From contig OZ024783.1 in the NCBI GenBank assembly GCA_964017065.1, positions 14,577,820-14,641,819 of the forward strand: DNA of 64,000 nucleotides, written 5' to 3'. Numbering within the stretch: the stretch's first letter is position 1; each line of letters opens with the position of its first letter. The position numbers and the translations under genes were made by a program. Source of the stretch: Haliclona indistincta (Eukaryota > Porifera > Demospongiae > Haplosclerida > Chalinidae). The notes beneath the pieces are model-generated. The model was given only the letters and a program-made list of their open reading frames with translations. It had not been told where the DNA came from and ran no database searches. Shown piece after piece: positions 53,592-64,000 of the stretch.

Positions 53592-54241
53592 GGGTGGCGG
53601 ATGCATATTATAATAACGAATTATTCATAGTCAAATTTGTAGTATAATAATACGTGACCGGCCGGAAGTGCGCATGCGCCGCGTATTAAAGTAAAGTAAA
53701 CTCGATGATGGCTAGTACGATAAAAATACACAACCACAATAATTATATCAATAATACAAAAATACACAATATTTTATGATGTCTAGTTTCCATATACTTA
53801 GCTATTTTTAGATAGTATTCGGCTGTGACCTTTAGCTCCGCCCCGTCCATAAAACAATTCATTCTTTTCGCCTAAGTCGGTCCCTTCGCTCTGTAGCACT
53901 ATGAAGAAGGCTCGTGATCGTGCCCACTAACTGGTTACTGGCCCCACGAGCTGAATTACAGGTAATCTATGCATAGTACTGAAGCTGACTGCCAGGCAAA
54001 GCTCCACAACGATTATTTCTCATGTAAAACGAAGCTCGTGAAAATGAGATGTCACAGAAGGCCAGTCACCTTGCAAGAGGCGAACAGCCCACTAAATGCT
54101 GTCCTTTACATTCTAGACTTTCTATTTATATAATTTAGATACTTACTTTAATCCACAGTTAAACTCTTCCATGCATAAAAATTTAATAAACAAAGAAAGA
54201 AAAAACCCTAAAATTAATGATTTTCATACGCACCCGCCACC
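53592..54241. mobile_element. TTAA-type MITE with GGTGGCGG ends
   Basis: GGGTGGCGGATGC at the left and GCACCCGCCACC at the right, then TTAA (54242-54245). The left target copy has mutated to TTTA (53588-53591). Other copies of the host repeat read TCTTTTTAATTTTCTTG without interruption, so the target was TTAA. The ends match those of the element at 20532-26056. Confidence 0.8.
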
Positions 54242-54719
54242 TTAATTTTCTTGTTTGTGTCCTTTTTTCTTCTTCAGTAAAGTGCAGTTCAATATCATGC
54301 ACGTACTGAGCCGTCTTTGTTTCCACCATTGGTTTATTTTTCCTGTTGTTGATGGCTTTTCTAATAATTTTAAACTTGTAGCTAAAAATTGTAATCCTGT
54401 ACACATCAGCTCACCTACGCATTCATGCAGCCCCGCCCACAATTGTTTGTAGCAGTTATAATCATTTAGCAAACGCAGAATGGTGGTCCGACATGAGCTT
54501 ACCGTTCTTCGAAGATGTCCATGCATAATGTACAGTGTGTACTTGTGTCCATGCATAATGTACAGTGTGTACTTGCTCCAGAAAAAATTAATATGCGTTC
54601 TCCGTGATCCATACGGCGCGGAGATACTCAAGCTAGTACTTGGTCACGTGCGTTAGCCACTGCTTGGTCACTGCGTATTGCACAATCACAATAATGGCGT
54701 CTAACACTTAACTGACAAT

Positions 54720-55256
54720 TAGTCTCGCGGGCCAGACGTTCTGAGGGAACGTCTGGTCACTAAGGCCAGGTTTTCGTGGCACAATGGAATGTAAACAAAC
54801 GACACGTCACGCTTGAAATCACGTGTTTTAATCGACGTCACCAGTCTAGTTAGCAAGCGTGTAGCATGTTAACAGGCTTTTAGCATGCTAAAACTCTTCC
54901 TAGAGCAATACCAACCTGGTTGGCTACAATCGCGATGTTCATGATCGCTGGAGCAGTCACGAGACAACAAGAGAACCATTGCGTGAACATGAATCATGTA
55001 CAATATACCGTCAGCAGCATCGAGAACAACGAGTAGCAGGTATTAGCCGTCGCTTGTAAGACTTTTCACGACGAACACGCCAGTTGTGGCAGCTGAAAAG
55101 CTCTGTAAACAGCTTCATGCGCAATCGCGCCCCGTAGTCACGTGAAAACCCATGCAATTGATTGCTTATGAGGGCGCGCCGGAATGTTGGCGTCGCTCAC
55201 AGAAACCTGGCCTTAGTGACCAGACGTTCCCCCAGAACGTCTGGCCCGCGAGACTA
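54720..55256. mobile_element. Mutator-like element in copy J
   Basis: TAGTCTCGCGGGCCAGACGT at the left and its complement ACGTCTGGCCCGCGAGACTA at the right. Flanks ACTGACAAT (54711-54719) and GCTGACAAT (55257-55265). Uninterrupted copies read TTAGCTGACAATGGATC. 537 bp, no gene. The CTAAGGCCAGGTTT block also pairs between arms. Confidence 0.85.
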
Positions 55257-55643
55257 GCTGACAATGGATCACGATTGAGAAATCGCGGAATTTTTATCAC
55301 CGTTTCGCTAAAAACAAGTTCAAAAGGCTCCTGCCAGGAGAATTTCACGACTGTTCGTGGGTGTTTGGAATCGGAACTGCTCGCGTAAAGGCGCTAGGCG
55401 AGTGGAAGAAAGAAATAAAGAAGAAAAAACGAACATGACGAAACTCGATTTTCACCGTTTCCAGGTTCGTCACTTTAGTAACAATCTCCTTGCTACTGTA
55501 AAAGATGAGAGACCAGATCTAGGTGTCTTTGGATGTCATCGCAAGGAGAAATATCAGCATTTGGACGCTAATACGTTGTATGTAGCCGCCATCTTGTTTT
55601 TCCATTCATCCCTACATAGGGAGTCACTACCGTGCCTCCCTAA

Positions 55644-58099
55644 TAATTTCTCGGATTTCAGTGTTGCTATGGCATGGTTTCAATAGTAACGTCACCAGCC
55701 ACGCCTCCCTTGGTGGGCAGAAGAGTGAAAAATGGCTGGGAAATCAACATTGAGTGACTATATTGCATATCTGACCGAAACAGAGGTATTCAGAGAATCT
55801 TGCTTTTGTTCCTTGCCATTACCAGCTAATAACGACATCCTGTTACAATTTCCGTATACTAAATTAACTTGTGTCCGTATAATTCCCTTAGTTAATGTAT
55901 TAGTTCTATTGGGAGATGAACTTCTAGCAGTCATCCTGGCTGACGTGAACACAAATTTATATTTGCCTACCCCAGAGAGCAAACTTCAGCTCATTGGCTA
56001 CTGATTGGTATAAAAAGTGTTGCAGAAAGGCAGCGAGAAAGCGTTCCAAAACAGGGTTGAAAGTCGCGACTGTCGCTCAATTGCAATTGTATTGGCGAGG
56101 TCTAAAAACATGGTTTTTTCAAATTTTGAACGACTGTCGCTTGAAAAGCTTTAAACTTTTTCTATTTGCCGGCCCCAGGTTTGATAGAGTGCCTTTTTAG
56201 GTATCGAATGGTATGGTCGAAATTTATACTGGGACATGGGAACACGTTCCCTTTTGGGGGTAAAGTTGGGTTATCTTCAAGTTCTTCCTCATTGTACAAA
56301 CAGTATCAACAGCTGCTTTTGTAAGTTCAAATTCAAATTTACGCAATGGCTAACACTGTCTGGTGTCTCTCTAGGTGCTCATAAGCCCTTTGTTGACGAC
56401 GAGATGGATTCTAGAAGTCACCGCGGGGCTTGCCGATCAGTGTCGCCGCCTCATGCCGACCGAGATCGTCCCGCTGGCGTCTCTGTCAACATCGTGCTAT
56501 TTCAGCAGGACACTGGAGCGATGGAGAGCAACGTCTTCTTGTGCCCGACTGTGAACCAATATAGACGGCATCATTACAAAGCTATACCAGCTACCTGGAG
56601 CTTCTGGCATACCGTACTCTATCTGTACCACCGAATGATAGCTATGGCATTGACACGTCTTTTGCGAGCGATTGGAGCTTACAGAGAGCATACTGTATAA
56701 AGGGCAAGTTTACTAGTATTGGTGTGTATAAAGGAATAGTGTTGGCTTGTCACAGTGCTTCAGACAGAGCACTAAGCTGCTGACTCAATAGCTGGCTGCA
56801 TACATTGTTGACCACACCTCTCTCTCTTTCTTTGCTTCTCGCGACAGTCTCAAACCAAGTGTAAGCCCTTGTCTGGACACAAGTAGCAAAGTAAATGACC
56901 TCTTGATCATCCAGTAGCAATGTTGATTTTACCTTTTTCTCTCGGCAAGGCTTTAAGTTCAAGAAATGCATCCAGAGACGACTACGATTGAACTCTCTAA
57001 ACTTTTGCTCTTGAAAAGACTTGAATACATGCTAGTATTGTTCTATCTATGCAGTGATAGTCAAGTATGATTGAACAGTTTAAAACAGTACAATAAGATA
57101 AGACAATACAAACAGGCGACAGATCTGTGAGGGGGAAACACCAGTCACACACACTGTTTATGAGAATCTTATTAGTTTAGCAGAATGAGTGATGTCTCTA
57201 TCCAGCAGGACTCTCTATCCACTATCCAGCAGGACTCCTCTTTACAATAGCCCTCCCGGGACGAGATGCAACAACAATTGCTCTGCCAAAAGACACCATA
57301 GACTTTATAATTATCACACATCACTACTAGCAGCATTGCTGCAGCTATACATGAGTATCTGAAGCCCATACCTGTACCGTAGGCTAAATTTCGTGGGTGC
57401 TATAGTGTGTACTACCGTGCTAACCTTCCATATTCTTGTTTGGAACAGTCGCTCGGTTTCATACGGTCGTACCACCCGCTACAGTACTGAAACCAAGCTA
57501 TGATGTATAGGCGACGGAGCTGACGGTGGTCCTGGGTATAGATTAGCTGCTCAGACCGCCTTATAATCCGTCAGCTGCCTCAGGAGAAGAGTAGTTCTGG
57601 CTAGCTGTAGTCCTCGTGCTCGCCGCCATTTCTTGTTACTATGGAAATCCCGCGCTCGTCAGTGCTTTATCGTGATACGCAGTGCAATTATTCGTAAAAC
57701 ACGCGTGAACTGAATTCCGCGTCATGTCCTCCTTTTCTGGTGATGCCATTTTTGACACAATTGGTGCAATATCACACACACAGAAATTTGTCACCACGGT
57801 TAGGTCTGTATTGTACCGGACTTGCTCTACCAAAGCGAAAAGTGGGGGTACTAGTTAATGTGTGGATGGTTTAATGACTAACAGTGAATTTGATTGGTCG
57901 GCAACTACTTCCGCTTTTGTTTCGTGGTGCAAGGTCTCTGCAAAGTCCTGTAGAACTGACAGCTTGTCCCCCAAATTGTAGGCGTAACTTACACGTGAAT
58001 TGCATACCGCCCAATTTGCCGGTTGAATTAATAAGTTAAACTACTTTAGAAACTATGTATAGGCATGCATGAGTGTTTTTATCAAATTCTTATTCTCAG
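55644..58099. other. No gene securely recognised (intron of Rab locus C)
   Basis: An ATG segment at 55732 (MAGKSTLSDYIAYLTETE followed by GTATTC) and a 154-residue frame at 56236-56700 have no recognised homology. A block at 55824-55860 (CCAGCTAATAACGACATCCT) recurs at 58312-58350, so part of this is repeat. The rest shows nothing. Confidence 0.4.
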
Positions 58100-58177
58100 G
58101 GTATTATGCTGTTGTATGACGTCACTCATGAGAGTTCATTTGACAATATTAGATCATGGATTAAGTATGTTGAAGAA
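58100..58177 (+). CDS. Rab GTPase exon 3 (locus C)
   Basis: A 78-bp phase-0 exon between TTCTCAG and GTGAGT, encoding GIMLLYDVTHESSFDNIRSW-IKYVEE. Same length, phase and position in the fold as the minus-strand exon at 2807-2884. It follows exon 2 after a 5-kb intron filled with mobile elements. The G4 (NKxD) and later exons were not found before the BEL/Pao element. Confidence 0.85.
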
Positions 58178-58540
58178 GTGAGTTTAATTATGGCTCAATT
58201 TGAACACAGATGTTAATCAAATAGAAGTTTTGTGTACGTATGTGTAATTTATGTGATTGCGACTGTGTGTAATCGGTTTTGTATAGTTTATCCGACAAAA
58301 CAATTGACATTGCCAGCTATTAACGACATCCTGTTTCAATTTCTGTATACTGTCAAAGCTTAGGTCCGTATCTCGGCATCCTGACTTCCACAAACTGGAT
58401 TTTCACTTGCGAATGGTCAACCCAGGGAAGCAAACTCCAGCCTATTAGCTATCGTTTTAGCAAAAAAGTTGCAGTAGAGTTGAAAAAGTCTGTTCCAAAC
58501 TGCATTTCAAAGTTGCTACTATCGCCCAATTGTTAATGTA

Positions 58541-58870
58541 CAAGTAATAAAAACATTTTAACAAAATGCAAGTGATTTAGGGTTGGTACATAAATCGAAA
58601 AGTATGGAAACAAGATTGTGAACTTAGGTAAGGAAACAAGATTTAAAATAAAAAGGACTGTAACAATAGCAGTGTAATGCTACCTCCCTATTAAATGAAC
58701 TACAACTACAGAAAGCAGTTAATTTAGGGAGGTAGCATTACACTGCTAGTGTTACAGTCCTTTTTATTTTAAATCTTGTTTCCTTACCTAAGTTCACAAT
58801 CTTGTTTCCATACTTTTTCAATACATGTACCAACCCTTGCATTTTTGTTAAAATGTTTTTATTACTTGTT
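58541..58870. mobile_element. Hairpin MITE
   Basis: The arms from CAAGTAATAAAAACATTTTA to CACTGCTAGTG-type sequence are nearly identical inverted copies (about 150 bp each) around a short centre at 58698-58722. Fragment of one arm at 33395-33490. Non-coding. Confidence 0.75.
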
Positions 58871-59030
58871 CTTTTCTTTTTTTATTTATTATTGACTTAG
58901 TTGGCACTTATGCTAATACAGTGTTACAGTAAAGAGAACTATTGAGCCACTCGATCAGCAGATCGAGTGACTACACTTGATCGGCCCTGCACTACATATG
59001 CAACACGTACCATGCAACATTAGCTAAGCT

Positions 59031-60600
59031 TAAGGTGACGGTTACCAGTTTGCCTCATTAAATATTCATAAAATAATATTAAATCATAGTGTTGAGACAA
59101 AAAGCACTATAAAGCTAAGATAAGTTGTATTAAATGCACCATCGACTAATCTATGTATAAAATAGTCCAGGCCAATAACTGCTACTGTAGAATAAGCCGG
59201 AATGGCGCATATGCATTATTAAATAAAATTTCCGGCCGAGGGGCATGGGCGTTATTTAGAATCATTCCCCAATCATTGCTGTGTATTTTGGACCTAGATT
59301 CCGTGTTCTTCTCGTCGGTCTTACGGAGGGAATCGTTTGTCCTATGACTACCATACTTTGGGAAACAAGAAAGTAGTAAGTGGGACACTGATAAAGAAGG
59401 AAAGTTTTATCTAGAGGCTAGTCTGTTGCATCTGCAGTATCCATTCATTTCATGCCTGAAATCACGCTGTTTTCAGTTGTGAATCGCTATTCACGTCTTC
59501 AGATGCATGGATATACACCGCAAAGGTTTGCTAACAATGTTGTTTGAAGTACTAAGTGCTAGAAAGCAGCTAAAGTTGAGAACAGACGGCAGACGCAAGT
59601 CACGCAACTCGCAGTGACTCACGGTCTAATCCGTCCGTGCTTCTCGGCCTCGGTTGTTTTCTCGCGTCTAATGCATCAAGTAACATTGTTAGCAAACCTT
59701 TGCGGTGTATATCCATGCATCTGAAGACGTGAATAGCGATTCACAACTGAAAACAGCGTGATTTCAGGCATGAAATGAATGGATACTGCAGATGCAACAG
59801 ACTAGCCTCTAGATAAAACTTTCCTTCTTTATCAGTGTCCCACTTACTACTTTCTTGTTTCCCAAAGTATGGTAGTCATAGGACAAACGATTCCCTCCGT
59901 AAGACCGACGAGAAGAACACGGAATCTAGGTCCAAAATACACAGCAATGATTGGGGAATGATTCTAAATAACGCCCATGCCCCCTCGGCCGGAAATTTTA
60001 TTTATGCTAGAATAATAATGCATATGCACCATTGCACCAAAGCCGATCGCTATAAATCTCGATTTTTCTGCGCCAAGTTTCTTGACAAGCGTGCTAAAGC
60101 AAGAAGTGAAGTACTCACCAAACGCTTCTTAAGGATAAACTCTAGGGCGAGATCTATATTGGAAGGAATAGAAGCATCTTGTTTCCGACAAATTCCCAAT
60201 AAATGGCTAAAATAGCGTGTTTCAGCGTCTTCCTTAAGGGGACGGTTAACAGTTTGCCTAATTAAATATTCATAAAAATTAATAATACTAAATTATAGTG
60301 TTGAGACAAAAAGCGCTATAAAGCTAAGTTAAGTCGTATTGAATGCACCATCGACTAATCTATGTATAAAATAGTCCAGGCCAACAACTGCTACAGTAGA
60401 ATAAGCCGCAATTGCGCCAAAGCCGATCGCTATAAAACTCGGTTTTTCTACGCTAAATTTCGCGACGAGCGTGCTAAGGCAAGAAGCGAAGTACTCACCA
60501 AAAGCTTCTTAAGGATAAACTCCAGGGCGGGATCTATACTGGAAAGAATAGAGGCATCTTGTTTCCGAAAAATTATCAATAAATGGCTTAAGGAAGACAC
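59031..60600. repeat. Tandem duplication interrupted by a palindrome
   Basis: A unit of about 360 bp (GACGGTTACCAGTTTGCCTC... to ...CTTAAGGAAGACACTGAAAC) occurs at 59031-60235 and again at 60237-60600, with GTGTTGAGACAAAAAGC and CATCGACTAATCTATGTATA in both. The first unit is split by the palindrome at 59204-60027. The ATG frames at 59835-60215 and 60362-60700 come from this repeat; they share KADRYK...AKARSEVLTK-type residues, so a small coding ancestor is possible but not shown. Confidence 0.7.
59204..60027. mobile_element. Long palindromic insertion
   Basis: Arms of about 345 bp (59204-59545 and 59681-60027) are almost perfect inverted copies, for example CTACCATACTTTGGGAAACA and its complement. 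The second tandem unit reads through as GCCGCAATTGCGCCAAAGCC, which gives the empty site. A 135-bp spacer separates the arms. No coding. Confidence 0.8.
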
Positions 60601-61990
60601 TGAAACACGCCATTTTAGCCATTTTATTGGGAATTTTTTCAGAAAAGTGCTGTTTTTAGCAGCCCATATCTCATGGAAAAATATTTTTTTTTGTGACTAA
60701 AACTTTGGAGGGAGTTTTAGGGATATATACCTATACAAAACCATGTAATAAACTCAAGAAAAATGTTTTGGCGGTACTTACCCTTTAAGTTAGAATGAAT
60801 AGATTTGGTAGTGTCAATTGGAGGAATAGAAATCCATAGTCTTGGAATTTGATTGAAATAAAAATGCCAGCTAGCTGAAAATTTTGAAAAGGTATGAGAT
60901 AGTTTAAAGTTGGAAGTTGAACCAGAAGTAAAATTGATATTATAATCTGAGAGGGAGAAATTATCTGGAGGGTTTTTGATGCACTTTACAAGGAACAGAA
61001 CTCATCCATGGATTCTTTATTGCGTAGAGCTTGATCACTAGTCTTACTTAAAGATATGATCTTAGAATACTGGTTTAGCTAATTGTATGACAGCTAAACC
61101 AGTATAATAGCTTTACCAGTACACCAGTTTCTGTGCTCTGTATGTCGTGAAATCTAGGAAGAAGTAGCACAGCTCCAGTAGATAGCACACTTGTGCTGGA
61201 TCTTTCTGCTATGAAACACCTGACATTTCTTACTTCTAGCTCTGACCAGGTCTCGTCAGCTGTATATTGGGTTTTGCTGGTAACAATGGAGCTGTCTCTT
61301 TGCTCGCCATATTTAGACGCTAAGAATTTGCTTCAGGACGTCTGTAGCAGACTTGCCAATAAGCTGATTGCTTGCACAAGCAATAACTGTAGTGCTTTCC
61401 ACTGTTGAATCTTCGCCACTTTCTTGCCCATAGCAGCTCAGGGACCCATGGGATGGATTGGGCAGATCACATATTTGTAATCTGCTTTGCAAGAGCTTTC
61501 GATTCATACTAAAGTCGTTAAATTCTGTCCAGAGAATAGCGTAAAAATCGACAACTAATTAACATTCGCTGTACATTTTGATTTAGAGTGAATTTATAAA
61601 CCACAAACAGTCACATGACTAAATATTACTGCTTCCAACCTCCTCTGGTATGATCCAAGGTGACCTTGTTCACGGAACGGAGTGGTTGTCATTAACAACC
61701 CGTTATATTCATAGTGTTACATTACAAGTAAATCGTGTTCTGTGCATAAACGTAATTCCGTGTGATGTCTTTTATTTCTGGTGATGAGTAATGCAAGAGC
61801 AATAACAGGCTCTGCTAAACTTGTCATGGACAGTTATTTATTATTGTGTCACGTGATGAATTATTATGAATATGATTATAGAGCACATGTTCAGAAAAGA
61901 ATATTGAGTAACAAACTGAATTCCATAGTCGACTCTCGATCTCTTACATGGTCCAACGAACCGGATATACAGCCACTACTTCGTTGAGAT
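60601..61990. other. No gene recognised
   Basis: Frames at 61193-61408 and 61781-61987 have no homology. A short inverted pairing CTGGTTTAGCTAATTG / CAGCTAAACCAGTATA lies at 61069-61106. The 5' LTR of the BEL/Pao element probably falls in 61,500-62,000 but could not be delimited because its partner lies outside the window. Confidence 0.4.
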
Positions 61991-62073
61991 TGAGAGAAGT
62001 TCGAATCACGCCGCTAGGAGTGATCCTCTCGCCGAATACTGATTGCTAAATTCACTGACGTCGGGCGAACAAA

Positions 62074-64000
62074 ATGGCCGACGAACTAGCGCAGCTGATA
62101 CGAACTAGACGCGGTCACAGATCCTCTACTACGAAGACCGTAACAAAGGTGAATGATTTGATATCAGCCAGATCGATCGACGAGACAAAGTTGTTGCACA
62201 ACAAGCGGATGCTGGAAGAAAAACTCGACCAACTCAAAGCTCTGGATAACGACATCGTGAAGCTGCTGGCGAGGGCGACCTCGAGGCAGAGATACAGCAG
62301 GCGGACGACTACAAGAGTGAAATATTTGCAGCAATTGTGAAGATTGAAAGAGCCTTAAAACCACCCAGTGCTACACCTCCCATCGAAGACCCTGCATCAG
62401 CACCAACACCAGGAATGGCCAGAGTACAAGTCACTAACGTAAAATTACCCAAGCTGTCCATCAAACCGTTTGGCGGAGAGATTACACAGTGGATTTCCTT
62501 CTGGGACTCATTCAAGTCTTCGATACACGACAACACTACACTCTCGGAAATTGACAAGTTCAATTATCTACGGTCCTTCCTAGAGCGCTCTGCCAGAGAA
62601 GCAATTGCCGGACTCACGTTGACAGGTCCTAACTACAATGAAGCTGTATCAATTTTGGAGAAGCGTTTCGGGAACAAGCAGCAGATTATCAGCAGACACA
62701 TGGAGCTGTTACTGAACCTGGAACCCGTCACAGCGTCATACCAGCTGAGAAACCTCAGACGACTCTATGACAGTGTCGAGACACATGTGCGAAGCCTGAG
62801 GAGCTTAGGAGTTGATTCAGCAACCTACGGCACTCTACTATCACCTGTCCTACTGAGCAAGCTTCCACAAGAATTGAGATTGATAGTGAGCCGACAGGCA
62901 AGCAATGTTGACTTAGATAAATTGTTAGAAGAGATGGAGAAGGAGATTGACGCACGCGAGAGGGCCCAAGCTACCCAAATACCTTCTCATCAACCCGTAA
63001 GAAAACCTCGAGAGCCACCACACTCACAAGTTTTGTTCTCTGGGAACTCTTCTACTTCCTGTTGCTACTGTCGGAAACCACACTTGTCGGAAGCGTGTAC
63101 CACAATCCAAGGGCTAGAAGACAGAAAACTAGCATTGCGAAAGTCCGGACTATGCTTTGTATGCCTAAGAAGAGGTCACATTAGCCGAAACTGCCGCTCA
63201 AAGTTGGGTTGCAGTCATTGCGGTGGAAGACACCATGTCAGTGTATGCACACGAGATACCCTAGCAGAACCACCAGGTAAAGTTCCTGACATCGAGAATA
63301 GACCTTCTTCCGGTTCCAAGACAGGCACAACAACGCACACTGCTCTCAACCCCGACGCTACACCTTTCTCTTCACACTCAACCCTCTATGTCGGCTCTAG
63401 CAGGAGCACACTGCTACAGACAGCCCAAGTGATTCTCTACAACCCGGACAACAAAAAATCTATGCTGAGAGTGCGAGCAGTACTGGATACCGGAAGCCAG
63501 AGATCTTACGCTAGTGATGCAGTCAAAGAAGCCCTCAGTCTGAAGCCAAAGGAAAAACAGCAGCTTTCAATTGCAGCGTTTGGCACCACCATCAAGGAAC
63601 CTCGAGAGTATGGTGTCATACAAGTTGGACTGAGACTTAAAAACAGCGAAACCCAGGAGCTTCCGTTGATAACGGTGCCATCCATATGTGAACCACTAAC
63701 TGCCCAGTCGATCTCCTCATGCCTTGAAACCTTCAAACACCTTGAGCGACTAGACTTAGCAGACTACTCCAACGGTCAGGAATCCTTGCAGGTTGACGTC
63801 CTCATAGGAGCCGATTACTACTGGAGACTCGTCACGGGACGTACGGAGCGATGCGAAGGTGGATTGGTTGCAGTAGAAACTCGACTCGGCTGGGTACTCT
63901 CAGGTCCAGTGCCCAGGGAAAAACGACACAAGACAACCTCAAGTCTTCTAGCAACTCACACTCTACACGTTAGTACAACCATACATGAGACACAGACACT
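62074..64000 (+). pseudogene. BEL/Pao retroelement Gag-Pol, 5' part, with one frameshift
   Basis: Starts at ATG 62074 (MADELAQLIRTRRGHRSS) with a coiled-coil-like N-terminus. At about 62266-62270 a single base appears missing in CTGCTGGC, since the coding sense continues in the next frame (GEGDLEAEIQQADDYKSEIF) and stays open to the window end. Then: the DUF1759 Gag region (KLSIKPFGGEITQWISFWDS, about 62450-62930); Cys-His knuckles CCYCRKPHLSEAC, CFVCLRRGHISRNC and CSHCGGRHHVSVC (63060-63250); and the DUF1758 aspartic protease with VLDTGSQRSYAS (about 63483-63518). Reverse transcriptase, RNase H and integrase would follow outside. These domain pairs identify BEL/Pao rather than Gypsy. The frameshift would separate the N-terminal 65 residues from the rest, so this copy is probably inactive unless the base is an error. 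Confidence 0.85.

Larger units (their letters stand above)
53207..55643 (-). mobile_element. Large palindromic element, half copy J, interrupted twice
   Basis: The internal inverted repeat starts at 53207; the arm ends GCCTCCCTAA at 55643. It is split by a TTAA-type insertion at 53592-54241 and by a Mutator-like element at 54720-55256. It lies in the intron between Rab exons 2 and 3 of locus C. The frames 53438-53647, 54183-54404, 54242-54631, 55152-55388 and 55357-55686 are repeat-derived. Confidence 0.8.

Noticed and set aside
56236..56700. 154-residue ORF in the Rab locus C intron
   Set aside because: No recognisable motif. A splice-acceptor-like site before GTGCTCATAAGCC did not give a Rab continuation in any frame.
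61988..62020. GTTCGAATC in AGAAGTTCGAATCACGCC, like a tRNA T-loop
   Set aside because: No acceptor or anticodon stem can be folded around it, and it lies just upstream of the BEL/Pao gag start, so a tRNA gene call is not supported.

Overview
The window is nuclear DNA from an animal, most likely a sponge, or failing that another early-branching metazoan. The grounds are spliced genes with short GT-AG introns, Rab-type GTPases, a family-31 glycosyltransferase, an ankyrin-Roc-COR-Death protein of a kind common in sponges and cnidarians, and a very dense load of Ty3/Gypsy, BEL/Pao and palindromic DNA elements. The phylum is inferred from gene content; no rRNA or mitochondrial marker is present. 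No tRNA, rRNA, operon or CRISPR array was found.

Layout. 1-11,300 is repeat-rich and carries two exons (2807-2884 and 10219-10340, minus strand) of a divergent Rab-like GTPase whose first exon is at 27195-27318. Its 16.9-kb first intron holds two structurally intact Ty3/Gypsy elements (11379-15611 and 21292-25689), each with a single uninterrupted gag-pol frame, near-identical LTRs and a 5-bp target duplication. 28,770-29,593 encodes a GT31 beta-1,3-galactosyltransferase-like protein with an apparent frameshift near its N-terminus. 29,701-33,870 (minus strand) is an at least eight-exon ankyrin-Roc-COR-Death gene whose exon phases all agree. 34-46 kb is mostly repeats plus two C-terminal Rab exons (43923-43988 and 38392-38445, minus strand), a broken Gypsy gag and a candidate first exon. 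46,241-49,986 is a long inverted-repeat element with two further elements nested in it. 50,004-52,270 is an inverted-repeat element carrying its own spliced gene with C2H2 zinc fingers and an OTU-protease-like segment. 52,709-58,177 holds three exons of a plus-strand Rab gene broken by a 4-bp insertion in the DTAGQ region. 58.5-61 kb is palindromes and tandem copies. 62,074 to the window end is the 5' part of a BEL/Pao retroelement with a one-base frameshift.

Mobile DNA accounts for most of the sequence. The dominant family is a large palindromic element (ends TTAGGGAGG...CCTCCCTAA, TA target duplication) in about ten full or half copies. Other families have TAG...CTA ends with 9-bp target duplications (Mutator-like), TTAA-flanked ends (piggyBac- or Kolobok-like) and TA-flanked ends (mariner-like). 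Because the big family is present many times, several insertions can be proved from paralogous empty sites inside this same window. Many recurring short ORFs lie in the arms of these repeats and are not treated as genes.
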